From Oceanitalea stevensii (lineage in GTDB: Bacteria; Actinomycetota; Actinomycetes; Actinomycetales; Actinomycetaceae), in the NCBI RefSeq assembly GCF_014837105.1, contig NZ_JACSPO010000004.1, forward strand, positions 78,124 through 142,123: a stretch of 64,000 nt of DNA, in the 5' to 3' direction. Below the pieces are notes generated by a model that was not told the DNA's origin, searched no databases, and saw only the letters and a program-made list of their open reading frames with translations. The first letter of the stretch is position 1. Every line of letters starts with the position of its first letter. Below are positions 7,810 through 16,694 of this stretch, one piece after another. Made by a program: the position numbers and the translations under genes.

Positions 7810-9636
7810 TCAGATCCAGGAACCGAGCCACATGCGCGCGCGCCACATGTCGTAGGACAGGGTCTGGCCGGTCCACACCGGCCAGAACCACACGAGGGCG
7901 GCGACCGCCGCGAGGCAGACGACGGCGAGCAGCACGTGCCCGAGCCGGGTGCTGCGGGCAGGCTCGGGAGCGTCGTCGTCGTCAGCCACGGCGACGGCCG
8001 TGGCGACGGGCGCGGGCGCGGTGGCGGGTCGGGTCAGCCACGAGTCGTCGGCGGGCGGCGCGGCCGGGAGGGGGCCGTCGTCGTCGTCGACGGGCACCTC
8101 GCCGGGGCGGCGGGCGGGTCCGTGGAGCGGCGGGAGCAGCCCGCCCACCCACGCGACGGCGACGACGACGGCGAGGGCGACGTACGGGGCCAGCGCGATG
8201 GCGTAGAAGGTGAAGATCGTGCGGTGGGCGTAGGCGAGCCACGGGACGTAGACGGCCGCGTAGCCGGCGAGGACCACCCAGGCGCGCCAGTCGCGGCGGG
8301 CGATCGCCATCCACAGGATCGCGACGAGCGCGAGGAGCCCGAGCCACCACACGACGGGGTTGCCGACCGAGGAGATCGCCTGGACGCAGCGGTCGGCGCC
8401 GCAGTCGCCGGGGGCGGGGCTCTCCCAGTAGAAGGAGGTGGGCCGCAGCTGGAGCAGCCACCCGGCGGGGTGGGCCTCGTAGGAGTGCTCGGAGTCGAGG
8501 CCGTTGTGGAAGTCCCAGGCGCGCAGGTGGTACTCCCACAGGGAGTTGAGCGGGTCGGGCAGCCACGAGCGCACGACGGTCCCCGTCTCGGCGATCTCGT
8601 CCGCGGCCCACGTGCGCAGGTAGGCGCCGGTGTTCGCGAACCACGACGCCCACCCGGCGACGTAGGTGAGCAGCGCGACCGGGACGAGGGCGAGGAAGGC
8701 GGGCACGCCGCCGCGGAAGACGCCCGCGCCGAACCAGAGCCGTGCCCCGACGGCGCGGCGGGCGCACAGGTCCCACACGACGACGAGGATCCCGAAGACG
8801 GCGAGCGCGTAGATCGCCGACCACTTGACCCCGCCGCCGAGCCCGAGGAGCACGCCCGCGAGGACGAGCCACCAGCGGATGCCGGTGCGCGGGCCCCACG
8901 GGTCGGACAGGCGCCCGTCCCCGCGCGCGGCGAGGTCCGCGGCCGCGGCGTGGGCGAGGCGCCGGCGGGACTGCTCCCGGTCGAGGAGCACCGCCCCGAG
9001 CGCGGCGACGACGAAGAGCCCGAGGAAGACGTCGAGCAGCCCGATGCGCGAGCCGGTGAGGTGGAGACCGTCGACGGCGAGGAGGAGCCCCGCGGCGCTG
9101 CCGAGGAGCGTGGAGCCGGTGAGCCGGCGGCCGATGCGCGCGACGATCAGCACGGTGAGCGCCCCGGCGACCGCCGCGGAGAAGCGCCAGCCCGCGCCGT
9201 TGTCCGCACCGAACAGGCGCAGCCCGATCGCGATGAGCCACTTGCCGATCTGCGGGTGGACGACGTAGTCCGGGTCCGCGGTGAGGTCGGAGAAGTCGCC
9301 CTCCCGGAAGCGGGCGTTGACGTCCTCGTTCTCCCCGTCCCACTCGCCCTCGTAGCCGAGGGTGAGCAGGGAGTAGGCCTGCTTGACGTAGTACGTCTCG
9401 TCGAACATGAGCCGTGTCGGGTGGTTGAGGTTGACCAGGCGCAGCACCGCGGCGAGGGCGGTGACGACGAGCGGGCCGAGCCAGCCCCACAGCCGGTCGG
9501 TGGGCCCGGGGCGCAGCAGGCGGGAGGCGAGGTCCGTCTCGATCTCCGCCGCGCTGCGGTGGTCCGTCCGCTCGGGCGCCGCCTCCGCGGTGGCGACCGG
9601 GCCCGGGCCGTCGGTGTCGTCATGCGGCGCTGTCAC
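7810..9636 (-). CDS. pmt: Dolichyl-phosphate-mannose--protein mannosyltransferase (GT39)
   Basis: A 608-residue polytopic membrane enzyme that transfers mannose from polyprenyl-phosphate-mannose to Ser/Thr of exported proteins (M. tuberculosis Rv1002c family). The first luminal loop carries [12 protein letters not shown] with the catalytic Asp-Glu pair, followed by [13 protein letters not shown], the diagnostic PMT motif. About ten or more hydrophobic spans follow. A charged, Asp-rich cytoplasmic insert (around [18 protein letters not shown]) precedes the last membrane span. GTG at 9636 is supported by TAGACT 7 nt upstream on the minus strand. It is divergent from rsmI, an arrangement shared with mycobacteria. 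Confidence 0.93.
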   Translation of the reverse strand: MTAPHDDTDGPGPVATAEAAPERTDHRSAAEIETDLASRLLRPGPTDRLWGWLGPLVVTALAAVLRLVNLNHPTRLMFDETYYVKQAYSLLTLGYEGEWDGENEDVNARFREGDFSDLTADPDYVVHPQIGKWLIAIGLRLFGADNGAGWRFSAAVAGALTVLIVARIGRRLTGSTLLGSAAGLLLAVDGLHLTGSRIGLLDVFLGLFVVAALGAVLLDREQSRRRLAHAAAADLAARGDGRLSDPWGPRTGIRWWLVLAGVLLGLGGGVKWSAIYALAVFGILVVVWDLCARRAVGARLWFGAGVFRGGVPAFLALVPVALLTYVAGWASWFANTGAYLRTWAADEIAETGTVVRSWLPDPLNSLWEYHLRAWDFHNGLDSEHSYEAHPAGWLLQLRPTSFYWESPAPGDCGADRCVQAISSVGNPVVWWLGLLALVAILWMAIARRDWRAWVVLAGYAAVYVPWLAYAHRTIFTFYAIALAPYVALAVVVAVAWVGGLLPPLHGPARRPGEVPVDDDDGPLPAAPPADDSWLTRPATAPAPVATAVAVADDDDAPEPARSTRLGHVLLAVVCLAAVAALVWFWPVWTGQTLSYDMWRARMWLGSWI

Positions 9637-9643
9637 GGGGGTG

Positions 9644-9649
9644 AGTCTA
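9644..9649 (-). promoter_or_regulatory. Leaderless -10 element for pmt
   Basis: Minus-strand TAGACT is followed by 7 nt and the GTG start of the mannosyltransferase. No Shine-Dalgarno sequence is visible, which fits leaderless initiation and supports this start choice. Confidence 0.55.
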
Positions 9650-9678
9650 GGTCGTGGCGGGTGGGCCACACTGGACGG

Positions 9679-10602
9679 ATGACTGAGCCGGTCGAGGGGC
9701 CCGAGAACGACGACGCCGTGACGGACGACGACGACGCGACCTCCGCCGTCGGCGGCTCGCCCTGGCGCGGGGAGGGTGGGCAGATCGTCCTGGCCGCCAC
9801 CCCGATCGGCGACGCCGGGGACGCGCCGCCACGCCTCGTGCGCGCGCTCGCCGAGGCCGACGTCGTCGCCGCCGAGGACACGCGCCGCATGCTCGCCCTG
9901 GCCAAGCGCCTGGGCGTGTGGGTGGGCGGGGAGATGCTCAGCTTCCACGAGCACAACGAGCGTGAGCGGGCCCCGCGCCTGGTGGAGGAGGCGCGCGCCG
10001 GGCGACGGGTGCTCGTCGTGTCCGACGCCGGCATGCCCTCGGTGTCCGACCCCGGCTACCGGCTCGTCGACGCCGCCGTCGCGGCGGAGGTGCCGGTGAG
10101 CGTGCTGCCCGGGCCCAGCGCCGTCCTCACGGCGCTCGCGGTCTCCGGGCTGGCGACCGACCGGTTCAGCTTCGAGGGTTTCGCCCCGCGCCGGCCGGGC
10201 GAGCGTGACCGGGTGTTCGGGGCGCTGGCGGACGAGCGCCGCACGATGGTCCTCTTCGACTCCCCGCACCGGGTGGGCGAGACGCTCGAGGCGATGGCGC
10301 GAGCGTTCGGCGCCGAGCGCCGCGCCGCCGTGTGCCGCGAGCTGACAAAGACCTTCGAGGAGGTGCGGCGCGGGACGCTCGCCGAGCTCGCCGAGTGGGC
10401 CGCCGGGGGAGTGCGGGGCGAGGTGACGGTCGTCGTGGCCGGTGCGGAGCTGCGGGAGGCACGGCTGGAGGACCACGTCGGGGACGTCGTCGCCCGGGCC
10501 GCCGCGGGCGAGCGCCTCAAGGACGCCGCCGCCGCCGTCGCCGCCGAGACCGGCCTGAGCAAGCGCGACCTCTACCAGGCCGCCCTCGACGCCCGCCAGT
10601 AA
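9679..10602 (+). CDS. rsmI: 16S rRNA (cytidine(1402)-2'-O)-methyltransferase
   Basis: A 307-residue SAM-dependent enzyme that 2'-O-methylates C1402 in the ribosomal decoding centre. The tetrapyrrole-methylase fold is clear from [13 protein letters not shown] (about residue 36), [52 protein letters not shown] and [10 protein letters not shown] roughly 30-residue acidic N-terminal tail precedes the core. The ATG at 9679 has no SD but has CACACT 6 nt upstream, suggesting a leaderless mRNA. The TAA stop lies inside the first unit of the tandem repeat array that follows. The large open frame upstream in the same phase (from 7288) is antisense to pmt and is not part of the gene. Confidence 0.95.
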   Translation: MTEPVEGPENDDAVTDDDDATSAVGGSPWRGEGGQIVLAATPIGDAGDAPPRLVRALAEADVVAAEDTRRMLALAKRLGVWVGGEMLSFHEHNERERAPRLVEEARAGRRVLVVSDAGMPSVSDPGYRLVDAAVAAEVPVSVLPGPSAVLTALAVSGLATDRFSFEGFAPRRPGERDRVFGALADERRTMVLFDSPHRVGETLEAMARAFGAERRAAVCRELTKTFEEVRRGTLAELAEWAAGGVRGEVTVVVAGAELREARLEDHVGDVVARAAAGERLKDAAAAVAAETGLSKRDLYQAALDARQ

Positions 10603-10785
10603 CAGCTCAGCTCGCCGCACGGGGCCGGTAACAACTCAGCTCTCGCCGCGTGGGGGAGGGGGCTGCGTGGGGCGGTCACAACTCAGCTCTCGCCGCGTGG
10701 GGGAGGGGGTGCGTGGGGGCGGTAACAACTCAGCTCTCGCCGCGGGGGGGGATTGGACCGCCTCGCCGAGAGCTCACTTGTTACG
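10599..10785. repeat. 47-bp tandem repeat array with inverted end copy (GCTGAGTTGTT family, locus 2)
   Basis: Units reading GGTAACAACTCAGCTCTCGC start at 10627, 10674 and 10721, exactly 47 bp apart, with G-rich linkers (tgggggaggggg type). A degenerate first unit starts at 10599 and supplies the rsmI stop codon. An inverted, partly decayed copy lies at 10764-10785 (CGCCGAGAGCTCACTTGTTA). It occupies the convergent gap between rsmI and usp, so it may end both transcripts. The core is the reverse complement of the locus-1 unit at 3676. Confidence 0.9.
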
Positions 10786-10820
10786 CCCGAGGGACCGCAC
10801 ACCTGTCGCCGGCGCTGACC

Positions 10821-11309
10821 TCAGCGGACGATGACGACGGGGACCTTCGCCTCGCGGATGCACGACGCGGCCGTCGAGCCGACGAGCATGTCCGCGATCT
10901 TGGACCGCCCCTTGGAGCCGACGACGAGGACGTCCGCGCCGGCCGCCGCCGACACCAGGGCTCGGCCGGCCTTCGCGAACGCCGTGTACGCGTGCACGGT
11001 GACGCCGGGGTGCTCCGCGGCGGCCTTCTCGGCGCGGCCGCGGGTCTCGGCGAGCGTCGCGTCCTGCATCTCGACGATCGAGGGCGTCGTCCCGAAGGGG
11101 GCGTCGGGAGGCCGCGCCGCCGTCGGGATGCTCCACGCACGCACGACGTGCAGGTCGGTGCCGCGACGAGCCGCCTCCGCGGCGGCGTAGCGCAGGGCCT
11201 GGCCGGCGCAGGCCGAGCCGTCGTCACCCACGAGGACCCCGCCGTCGATCTCCACGGCCGTGTGGATCCCGGCCATGGTCCAGCTGTGGCGCGCGTCGTC
11301 GTCGGCCAT
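10821..11309 (-). CDS. Universal stress protein (UspA family, ATP-binding type)
   Basis: A 162-residue single-domain Usp. It starts VLVGDDGSACAGQALRYAA and ends with VVGSKGRSKIADMLVGSTA, the G-x2-G-x9-G-S ATP-binding signature, then VPVVIVR. A 20-residue polar N-terminal tail is present. Such proteins bind ATP and help with dormancy, hypoxia or oxidative stress; the specific role here is unknown. The ATG at 11309 has TAGAGT (11316-11321, minus strand) 6 nt upstream, so the mRNA is probably leaderless. Convergent with rsmI across the 47-bp repeat array, divergent from the nicotinamidase gene. Confidence 0.92.
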   Translation of the reverse strand: MADDDARHSWTMAGIHTAVEIDGGVLVGDDGSACAGQALRYAAAEAARRGTDLHVVRAWSIPTAARPPDAPFGTTPSIVEMQDATLAETRGRAEKAAAEHPGVTVHAYTAFAKAGRALVSAAAGADVLVVGSKGRSKIADMLVGSTAASCIREAKVPVVIVR

Positions 11310-11315
11310 GGCCCA

Positions 11316-11321
11316 ACTCTA
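11316..11321 (-). promoter_or_regulatory. Leaderless -10 element for the usp gene
   Basis: Minus-strand TAGAGT, 6-nt spacer, ATG. No SD is present between them. Confidence 0.5.
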
Positions 11322-11397
11322 CGACCGGACGGCGCGGCGGTCACGGGAATCGCGGCCGTGGAACGATGGGACCGTCCACCGCGTGTGAGGAGGCCCT

Positions 11398-11973
11398 ATG
11401 TCCGAGCGTCGTGCCCTGCTCGTCGTCGACGTCCAGCCCACCTTCTGCGAGGGCGGTGCGCTCCCGGTGGCGGGAGGCAACGCCGTCGCCCAGGCCGTCG
11501 CCGCGTACGCCGCCGCCCACCGTGACCGGTACGCGCTCGTCGTGACGACGCAGGACTGGCACATCGACCCCGGCCGCCACTTCGCCACCCCGCCCGAGGA
11601 GCCGGACTACGTCGACACGTGGCCGCCGCACGGCGTGGCCGGGACGGCGGAGGCCGAGCTCCACCCGGCGCTCGCGGACCTCGCCCCGGACGCCTCGGTG
11701 AAGAAGGGCCAGTACGCCGCCGCGTACTCGGGCTTCGAGGGCACCGACGGTGAGGGGCGCACCCTCGCCCAGCTGCTCGACGGCGTGGACGCGGTCGACG
11801 TCGTCGGGCTCGCCGAGTCCCACTGCGTCAAGGAGACGGCGCTCGACGCCGTGCGGGCGGGCATGTCCGCGCGGGTGCTCAGCGACCTCACCGCGCCCGT
11901 CACCGCGGAGCAGGGGGAGCTCGCCCGGGCGCAGCTGCGCGAGGCGGGTGTGGAGATCACGCCCTCGCGCTGA
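11398..11973 (+). CDS. pncA: Nicotinamidase / isochorismatase-family hydrolase
   Basis: A 191-residue cytoplasmic amidase that hydrolyses nicotinamide to nicotinate for NAD salvage. The catalytic triad is visible: D11 (LLVVDVQPTF), a lysine in SVKKGQYAAAY (about K102/103) and C143 in GLAESHCVKETALDA. The metal ligands fit D53, H55 and H61 (TTQDWHIDPGRHF) plus H78 (TWPPHGV), which separates true nicotinamidases from other isochorismatase-like enzymes. A strong GAGGAGG lies 5 nt before the ATG. The final region ELARAQLREAGVEI is typical of the family. It stands alone between divergent usp and a convergent PH-domain gene. Confidence 0.92.
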   Translation: MSERRALLVVDVQPTFCEGGALPVAGGNAVAQAVAAYAAAHRDRYALVVTTQDWHIDPGRHFATPPEEPDYVDTWPPHGVAGTAEAELHPALADLAPDASVKKGQYAAAYSGFEGTDGEGRTLAQLLDGVDAVDVVGLAESHCVKETALDAVRAGMSARVLSDLTAPVTAEQGELARAQLREAGVEITPSR

Positions 11974-11984
11974 CGGGCCGCCGG

Positions 11985-12386
11985 CTACCCCATGCCCGTC
12001 GCCCGCAGCTGCTCGAGCTGGGACACGGCGTCGGCCCCGACACTGGGGAGCGTCCGCGTGGCGCCGTCGGTCAGGTGGATCTCGACCTTCGGGTCCTCCC
12101 ACTGGCTCCGCACCGCCCGGACGTCCTCGACGGCGGCCCACGGGACGCGCCGGGTCCTGAGCCCGTCGCACACCTCGACGCCGTCGGTATCGGCGACCGT
12201 CCCCGCACGGCCGGTGACGACCATCCCGAGGGAGCTGAGCACGAGGAGAGCCCACACGACGCGGGTGGCGCCGTCGATGTCGAAGGTGAAGCTCACCGCG
12301 AAGAGCACGAGCATGACGACGAGGAAGGCCTGCCGGGCGCGGCGCTGTCTCGGGCTGAACACCCGCCACTCGACCCGCCCGTCCAC
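11985..12386 (-). CDS. PH-domain-containing small membrane protein
   Basis: A 133-residue protein with a short basic N-terminus (SPRQRRARQ), two close membrane spans (AFLVVMLVLFAVSFTF and VVWALLVLSSLGMVV) and a C-terminal bacterial PH-like domain: VADTDGVEVCDGLRTRRVPW, AVEDVRAVR, KVEIHLTDGATRTLPS. Members are widespread in actinobacteria; their function is not established. GTG at 12386 is preferred to the in-frame ATG at 12419 because GGGGGAGG lies 5 nt before it. Convergent with pncA, divergent from metG. Confidence 0.75.
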   Translation of the reverse strand: MDGRVEWRVFSPRQRRARQAFLVVMLVLFAVSFTFDIDGATRVVWALLVLSSLGMVVTGRAGTVADTDGVEVCDGLRTRRVPWAAVEDVRAVRSQWEDPKVEIHLTDGATRTLPSVGADAVSQLEQLRATGMG

Positions 12387-12530
12387 TGCGACCTCCCCCG
12401 TCAGCAACGACGCGCCCATCGTCGTGCACGACCGGTTCCTGCCGCTAGTGCCGTCCGGGAACCCGTCAGCCGTCGGCGGTGGGGAACGGGACCGCGCCGG
12501 CGGGGTGCGGGGACGCGCGAGGCGGGCAAC

Positions 12531-12536
12531 TAGGCT
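12531..12536 (+). promoter_or_regulatory. Leaderless -10 element for metG
   Basis: TAGGCT is followed by 6 nt and the ATG of metG. There is no SD, so the mRNA probably begins at or beside the start codon. Confidence 0.6.
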
Positions 12537-12542
12537 GGGCCC

Positions 12543-14345
12543 ATGACGAGCATCCTCTCGGCGGTGGCCTGGCCCTACGCCAGCGGCCCCCGTCACATCG
12601 GGCACGTGGCCGGCTTCGGCGTTCCCTCCGACGTCTTCAGTCGCTACATGCGCATGGCGGGCCACGACGTCCTCATGGTGTCCGGCACCGACGAGCACGG
12701 CACCCCGATCCTCGTCGCGGCCGACGCCGCAGGCGTCTCCGCCCGGGAGCTCGCCGACCGCAACAACCGCCTCATCGTCGAGGACCTCGTCGCGCTCGGC
12801 CTGTCCTACGACCTGTTCACCCGCACGACGACGCGCAACCACTACGCCGTCGTCCAGGAGATGTTCCGCGCCGTCCACGAGAACGGCTACATGGTCGAGC
12901 AGACCACCCAGAGCGCGATCTCCCCGTCCACCGGCCGCACCCTGCCCGACCGCTACATCGAGGGCACCTGCCCCATCTGCGGCTACACCGGCGCCCGCGG
13001 CGACCAGTGCGACAACTGCGGCAACCAGCTCGACCCCACCGACCTCATCGACCCGCGCTCGCGGATCAACGGCGAGACGCCGCAGTTCGTCCAGACCCAG
13101 CACTTCTTCCTCGACCTGCCCGCGCTGGCCGAGGCGCTGGGGGAGTGGCTCGACGGGCGCGAGGCCTCGGGCACGTGGCGTCCCAACGTCATCCGCTTCT
13201 CCAAGAACATCCTCGCCGAGATCCGTCCGCGCGCGATGACCCGCGACATCGACTGGGGCATCCCGGTGCCGCTGGACGGCTGGCGCGACCAGCCCACCAA
13301 GCGGCTGTACGTGTGGTTCGACGCCGTCATCGGCTACCTGTCCGCCTCGGTCGAGTGGGCCCGCCGCAGCGGTGACCCGGACGCGTGGCGCCGCTGGTGG
13401 AACGACCCCGAGGCGCTGTCCTACTACTTCATGGGCAAGGACAACATCGTCTTCCACTCCCAGATCTGGCCCGCCGAGCTCCTCGCCCACAACGGCGAGG
13501 GCCAGCGCGGCGGCGAGCCCGGGGAGTACGGCGTCCTCAACCTGCCCACCGAGGTCGTCTCGAGCGAGTTCCTCACGATGGAGGGCAAGAAGTTCTCCTC
13601 CTCGCGCGGCGTCGTCATCTTCGTGCGCGACGTCCTCGAGCGCTACCAGCCCGACGCGCTGCGCTACTTCATCTCCGTCGCCGGGCCGGAGAACCAGGAC
13701 AGCGACTTCACCTGGGCGGAGTTCGTGCGCCGCACCAACGGTGAGCTCGTCGCCGGCTGGGGCAACCTCGTCAACCGCACGGCCTCGATGATCCACAAGA
13801 ACATCGGCCAGGTGCCGCCCGCCGGTGAGCTCACCGAGCCGGACCGCGCCCTGCTCGACCAGGTCGAGGCCGGCTTCGCCACGGTCGGGGACCTCATCTC
13901 CCGCCACCGCCAGCGCGCCGCGATCTCCGAGGTCATGCGCCTGGTGGGCGAGGCGAACAAGTACATCACCGACATGGAGCCCTACAAGCTCAAGGACGAG
14001 TCCCAGCAGGAGCGCCGGGCCACCATCCTCCACGTCGCCGCGCAGGCGGTGAGCGACCTCAACGTCATGCTCAGCCCCTTCCTCCCGCACAGCGCCAACA
14101 CCGTCGACGCCGTCATCGGCGGCACCGGTGACGTCGCCCCGCTCCCGCGGATCGAGGAGGTCGAGGACCTCGACGGCGGGCCGGGCTACCCCGTCATCAC
14201 CGGTGACTACACCGGCGTCCCCGCCTGGGGCCGGCGCCCTGTCCAGGTGGGCGCACCGGTCGCCAAGCCGGTGCCCGTCTTCACCAAGCTCGACGACTCG
14301 GTCGTCGAGGAGGAGCTCGCCCGCCTCGGCGTCGACGCGCAGTGA
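12543..14345 (+). CDS. metG: Methionyl-tRNA synthetase
   Basis: A 600-residue class I aminoacyl-tRNA synthetase charging initiator and elongator tRNA-Met. HIGH is present (RHIGHVAG, residues 18-21) and the KMSKS equivalent reads KKFSSSRG. A zinc knuckle with two C-x2-C pairs (CPICGY and CDNCGN, about 142-160) marks the MetG1 type. The anticodon-binding helical domain follows ([20 protein letters not shown]). The protein ends without the C-terminal tRNA-binding dimerisation domain of E. coli MetG. tatD begins inside its stop codon (GTGA overlap). Gene order metG-tatD-rpfB-ksgA-ispE is a conserved actinobacterial block. Confidence 0.98.
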   Translation: MTSILSAVAWPYASGPRHIGHVAGFGVPSDVFSRYMRMAGHDVLMVSGTDEHGTPILVAADAAGVSARELADRNNRLIVEDLVALGLSYDLFTRTTTRNHYAVVQEMFRAVHENGYMVEQTTQSAISPSTGRTLPDRYIEGTCPICGYTGARGDQCDNCGNQLDPTDLIDPRSRINGETPQFVQTQHFFLDLPALAEALGEWLDGREASGTWRPNVIRFSKNILAEIRPRAMTRDIDWGIPVPLDGWRDQPTKRLYVWFDAVIGYLSASVEWARRSGDPDAWRRWWNDPEALSYYFMGKDNIVFHSQIWPAELLAHNGEGQRGGEPGEYGVLNLPTEVVSSEFLTMEGKKFSSSRGVVIFVRDVLERYQPDALRYFISVAGPENQDSDFTWAEFVRRTNGELVAGWGNLVNRTASMIHKNIGQVPPAGELTEPDRALLDQVEAGFATVGDLISRHRQRAAISEVMRLVGEANKYITDMEPYKLKDESQQERRATILHVAAQAVSDLNVMLSPFLPHSANTVDAVIGGTGDVAPLPRIEEVEDLDGGPGYPVITGDYTGVPAWGRRPVQVGAPVAKPVPVFTKLDDSVVEEELARLGVDAQ

Positions 14346-15256
14346 GCCCGCGCGAGCGCGGCTGGCCGCCGCTGCCCGAGGCGCTGCCCGCCGCCGTCGT
14401 CGACAACCACACCCACCTTCCCGTGGGAGCCGAGGAGGACCCGGGCGTGCGCGAGGGCAGCGCGCCGCTGACCCTCGCCGAGCAGCTCGAGCGGGCCGCG
14501 TCCGTGGGCGTCACCCGGATGGTCCAGGTGGGCTGCGACCTCGACACCCTCGCCGGCAGCGTCGCGCTCGCCGAGGAGCACCCCGAGGTGGTCGCCGCGC
14601 TCGCCATCCACCCCAACGAGGCGCCGCTCCACGCCGGCATCCGTGAGGTGGCCCCCGACGGTCTGGACCCCGCCGTCGCGCCCCGGCACGAGACGTCCCT
14701 GGACGACGCCGTCGCCCGGGTCGCCGAGCTCGCCCGCCACGAGCGGGTGCGGGCCATCGGGGAGACCGGTCTCGACTTCTTCCGCGGCGGCGAGCAGGCC
14801 CGGCAGGTGCAGCGGACCGCCTTCCGCCAGCACGTCGCCCTCGCCAAGGAGCTCGGTCTGGCGCTGCAGATCCACGACCGTGAGGCGCACGAGGACGTCG
14901 TCGAGATCCTTCTCGCCGACGGAGCCCCCGAGCGGACCGTCTTCCACTGCTTCTCCGGTGACGTCGGCCTGGCCCGCGCGTGCGCCGAGCACGGCTGGTA
15001 CGTGTCGGTCGCCGGGCCGGTGACCTTCAAGGCCAACGACACCCTGCGGGCCGCCGTGCGCGAGGTGCCCCTCGAGCTGCTCCTCGTGGAGACCGACGCG
15101 CCCTACCTCACCCCGGCCCCCTACCGGGGTCGCCCGAACGCCCCCTACGTCCTGCCGCTCACCGTGCGGCGCCTGGCGGAGGAGACCGGCACCGACCTCG
15201 CGGAGATGTGCCACCGGCTCACGGCGAACACCGAGGCGGTCTACGGCACCTGGTAG
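14342..15256 (+). CDS. tatD: TatD-family deoxyribonuclease
   Basis: A 304-residue metal-dependent hydrolase of the amidohydrolase superfamily. Metal ligands: VVDNHTHLP (His pair near residue 23), [11 protein letters not shown] (Glu), [11 protein letters not shown] (His), TVFHCFSGD (His) and [20 protein letters not shown] (Asp, with the family signature). Known members are 3'-5' DNA exonucleases used in oxidative-damage repair. The N-terminal half has an insertion after the first His pair ([14 protein letters not shown]), which is usual in actinobacterial copies. The GTG start lies in the metG stop (GTGA), so translation is coupled. Confidence 0.95.
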   Translation: MSPRERGWPPLPEALPAAVVDNHTHLPVGAEEDPGVREGSAPLTLAEQLERAASVGVTRMVQVGCDLDTLAGSVALAEEHPEVVAALAIHPNEAPLHAGIREVAPDGLDPAVAPRHETSLDDAVARVAELARHERVRAIGETGLDFFRGGEQARQVQRTAFRQHVALAKELGLALQIHDREAHEDVVEILLADGAPERTVFHCFSGDVGLARACAEHGWYVSVAGPVTFKANDTLRAAVREVPLELLLVETDAPYLTPAPYRGRPNAPYVLPLTVRRLAEETGTDLAEMCHRLTANTEAVYGTW

Positions 15257-15266
15257 TCGACCCCTT

Positions 15267-15360
15267 CAGTCACTCCAGTCACACCAGTCACAGGGGTATC
15301 TTTCCGCACAGCATGCGGATCCGCCGGCCTTTCCCATCAGGTCACGAATCGGTTACGGTC
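15267..15360 (+). promoter_or_regulatory. Promoter region of the G5/transglycosylase gene with GTCAC repeats
   Basis: Three perfect-phase 9-bp repeats CAGTCACNN occupy 15267-15293. Downstream, GTCACGAATCGGTTACGGTC (15341-15360) contains a TACGGT -10 candidate. A 17/20 match to this 20-mer lies upstream of the neighbouring rpf gene (16528-16547), so both genes probably share a regulator. GTCAC repeats resemble the MtrA response-regulator site described for mycobacterial cell-wall genes; that link is inference. Confidence 0.45.
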
Positions 15361-15430
15361 TACCGCAGGTCAGTCACCACCCGGTCCGTCCCGACGAGCC
15401 GGGTGCCCTCCCTCCAGACAGGACCATGCT

Positions 15431-16483
15431 GTGTCAGATGCCGTCAGGCGCGCGCGCCACCGCGAGGTGGCGACGCCCGTGAACCACGTCCGCACCGTCG
15501 CCCGGCGCGGTCTGCACGCCGCCGTCCTCGCCGTCATCGCCGGAGGCACCGTCGCCTTCGCCGGCACCACCGCGCCCGACGCCGGCGCCACCGACCCCGT
15601 CGTCATGGCCGGCGCCGCCGTCGAGCCCGTGTCGGTCGACCGGGCCGTCGCCGGCCTCGCCGCCTCGCGCTTCGAGGCCCGCACCCCGCTCGAGGGTGTG
15701 GCCGTGGAGCTCGTCATCGACGGCGAGGCGCAGCAGCTGACGACGCAGGCCGCGACCGTCGCCGAGCTCCTCACCAGCGCGGGCGTCCTCGTCGACCAGG
15801 ACGACGTCGTCTCCGCGCCCCTGGCCACGCCCGTCTCCGCCGGCCTGACGGTGGAGGTGACGACGGTCGACGTCGTCGACGAGCACGTCACCGACACCGA
15901 CAAGCACGAGACCGTCGAGGAGGAGGACGACTCCCTCCCGCGCGGCGAGCGCGAGGTCGTCACCGAGGGGGTCGACGGCGTCACCGCCACGACCTACCGC
16001 ATCACCACGACCGGCGGTGAGGAGACGGGCCGCGAGGTCGTCGCCCGCGCCGTCGTCTCCGAGCGTGTCGACGAGGTCGTCCGGGTCGGCACCGCCGAGC
16101 CGGAGCCGGAGCCCGAGCCCGCCGTGCCGTCCTCGAGCGGCTCCTCCTCCGCCTCGGTGCCGCCCGCGGCCGCGCCGACCGGCGGCAGCCCCAAGGCGAT
16201 CGCCGCCGAGATGGTCGCCGCACGCGGCTGGGGCACCGACCAGTACAGCTGCCTCGAGACGCTGTGGCAGCGTGAGTCGGGCTGGAACCACACCGCCGAG
16301 AACCCCAGCTCCGGCGCCTACGGCATCCCGCAGTCGCTGCCCGGCTCGAAGATGGCCTCGGCCGGCTCCGACTGGCGCACCAACCCCGCCACCCAGATCA
16401 CCTGGGGCCTGGGCTACATCAGCGGCCGGTACGGCACCCCGTGCGGCGCCCTGGGCCACAGCAACTCCCACGGCTGGTACTGA
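15431..16483 (+). CDS. Secreted DUF348/G5-domain protein with lytic transglycosylase-like C-terminus
   Basis: A 350-residue exported cell-wall hydrolase candidate. The N-terminus is basic and followed by a hydrophobic stretch (LHAAVLAVIAGGTVAFAG, about 28-45). Then come a DUF348 ubiquitin-like unit (VAVELVIDGEAQQLTTQAAT...), a G5 domain ending at DEVVRVGTAEP, a Pro/Ser linker, and a C-terminal domain CLETLWQRESGWNHTAENPS / GAYGIPQSLPGSKMA, with the probable catalytic Glu in RESGW. This domain differs from Rpf and matches the aggregation-promoting/SLT-like type. It is a tandem scaffold paralogue of the following rpf gene, and sits where mycobacteria have rpfB alone. GTG at 15431 is the start; the SD is weak. 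Confidence 0.85.
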   Translation: MSDAVRRARHREVATPVNHVRTVARRGLHAAVLAVIAGGTVAFAGTTAPDAGATDPVVMAGAAVEPVSVDRAVAGLAASRFEARTPLEGVAVELVIDGEAQQLTTQAATVAELLTSAGVLVDQDDVVSAPLATPVSAGLTVEVTTVDVVDEHVTDTDKHETVEEEDDSLPRGEREVVTEGVDGVTATTYRITTTGGEETGREVVARAVVSERVDEVVRVGTAEPEPEPEPAVPSSSGSSSASVPPAAAPTGGSPKAIAAEMVAARGWGTDQYSCLETLWQRESGWNHTAENPSSGAYGIPQSLPGSKMASAGSDWRTNPATQITWGLGYISGRYGTPCGALGHSNSHGWY

Positions 16484-16527
16484 GCCGCGGGTTAGCACGT
16501 GGTGAGTGACCTCACGTAGACCGCCAC

Positions 16528-16547
16528 GTCACGATTCGATTACAGTC
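16528..16547 (+). promoter_or_regulatory. Promoter element shared by the two rpf-type genes
   Basis: GTCACGATTCGATTACAGTC includes a TACAGT -10 candidate and differs at three positions from the element at 15341-15360. About 147 nt separate it from the rpf start, leaving room for a regulatory leader. I did not find a convincing c-di-AMP (ydaO) riboswitch in that leader. Confidence 0.45.
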
Positions 16548-16694
16548 GCCTGCGGACCATCACGGTCCCGTGTTGCCGACAGGTGATGCATACAGCCGGA
16601 TCAGACCCCTCCCGCGGCGCTCGAGCCGTGTCGGGCAGGCCGCCCCCGGGCGACCGGCCTCGTCTGTGCCGGGACGCGCAACCCTAGGAAGTCC

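Noticed and set aside
7288..9678. A long plus-strand open frame leading into rsmI (1104 residues in total)
   Set aside because: The portion before 9679 is antisense to the ogt-sigma-pmt genes and has no recognisable domain; only the rsmI part is real.
10650..11525. Plus-strand ORF of 291 residues beginning in the repeat array
   Set aside because: Arg/Gly/Ala-rich shadow of the usp gene on the opposite strand, without an SD or domain.
15361..15430. c-di-AMP (ydaO/yuaA) riboswitch upstream of the G5/transglycosylase gene, as in some actinobacterial rpf genes
   Set aside because: The leader is only about 70 nt and lacks the conserved ydaO core; the 147-nt leader of rpfB also shows no convincing match.
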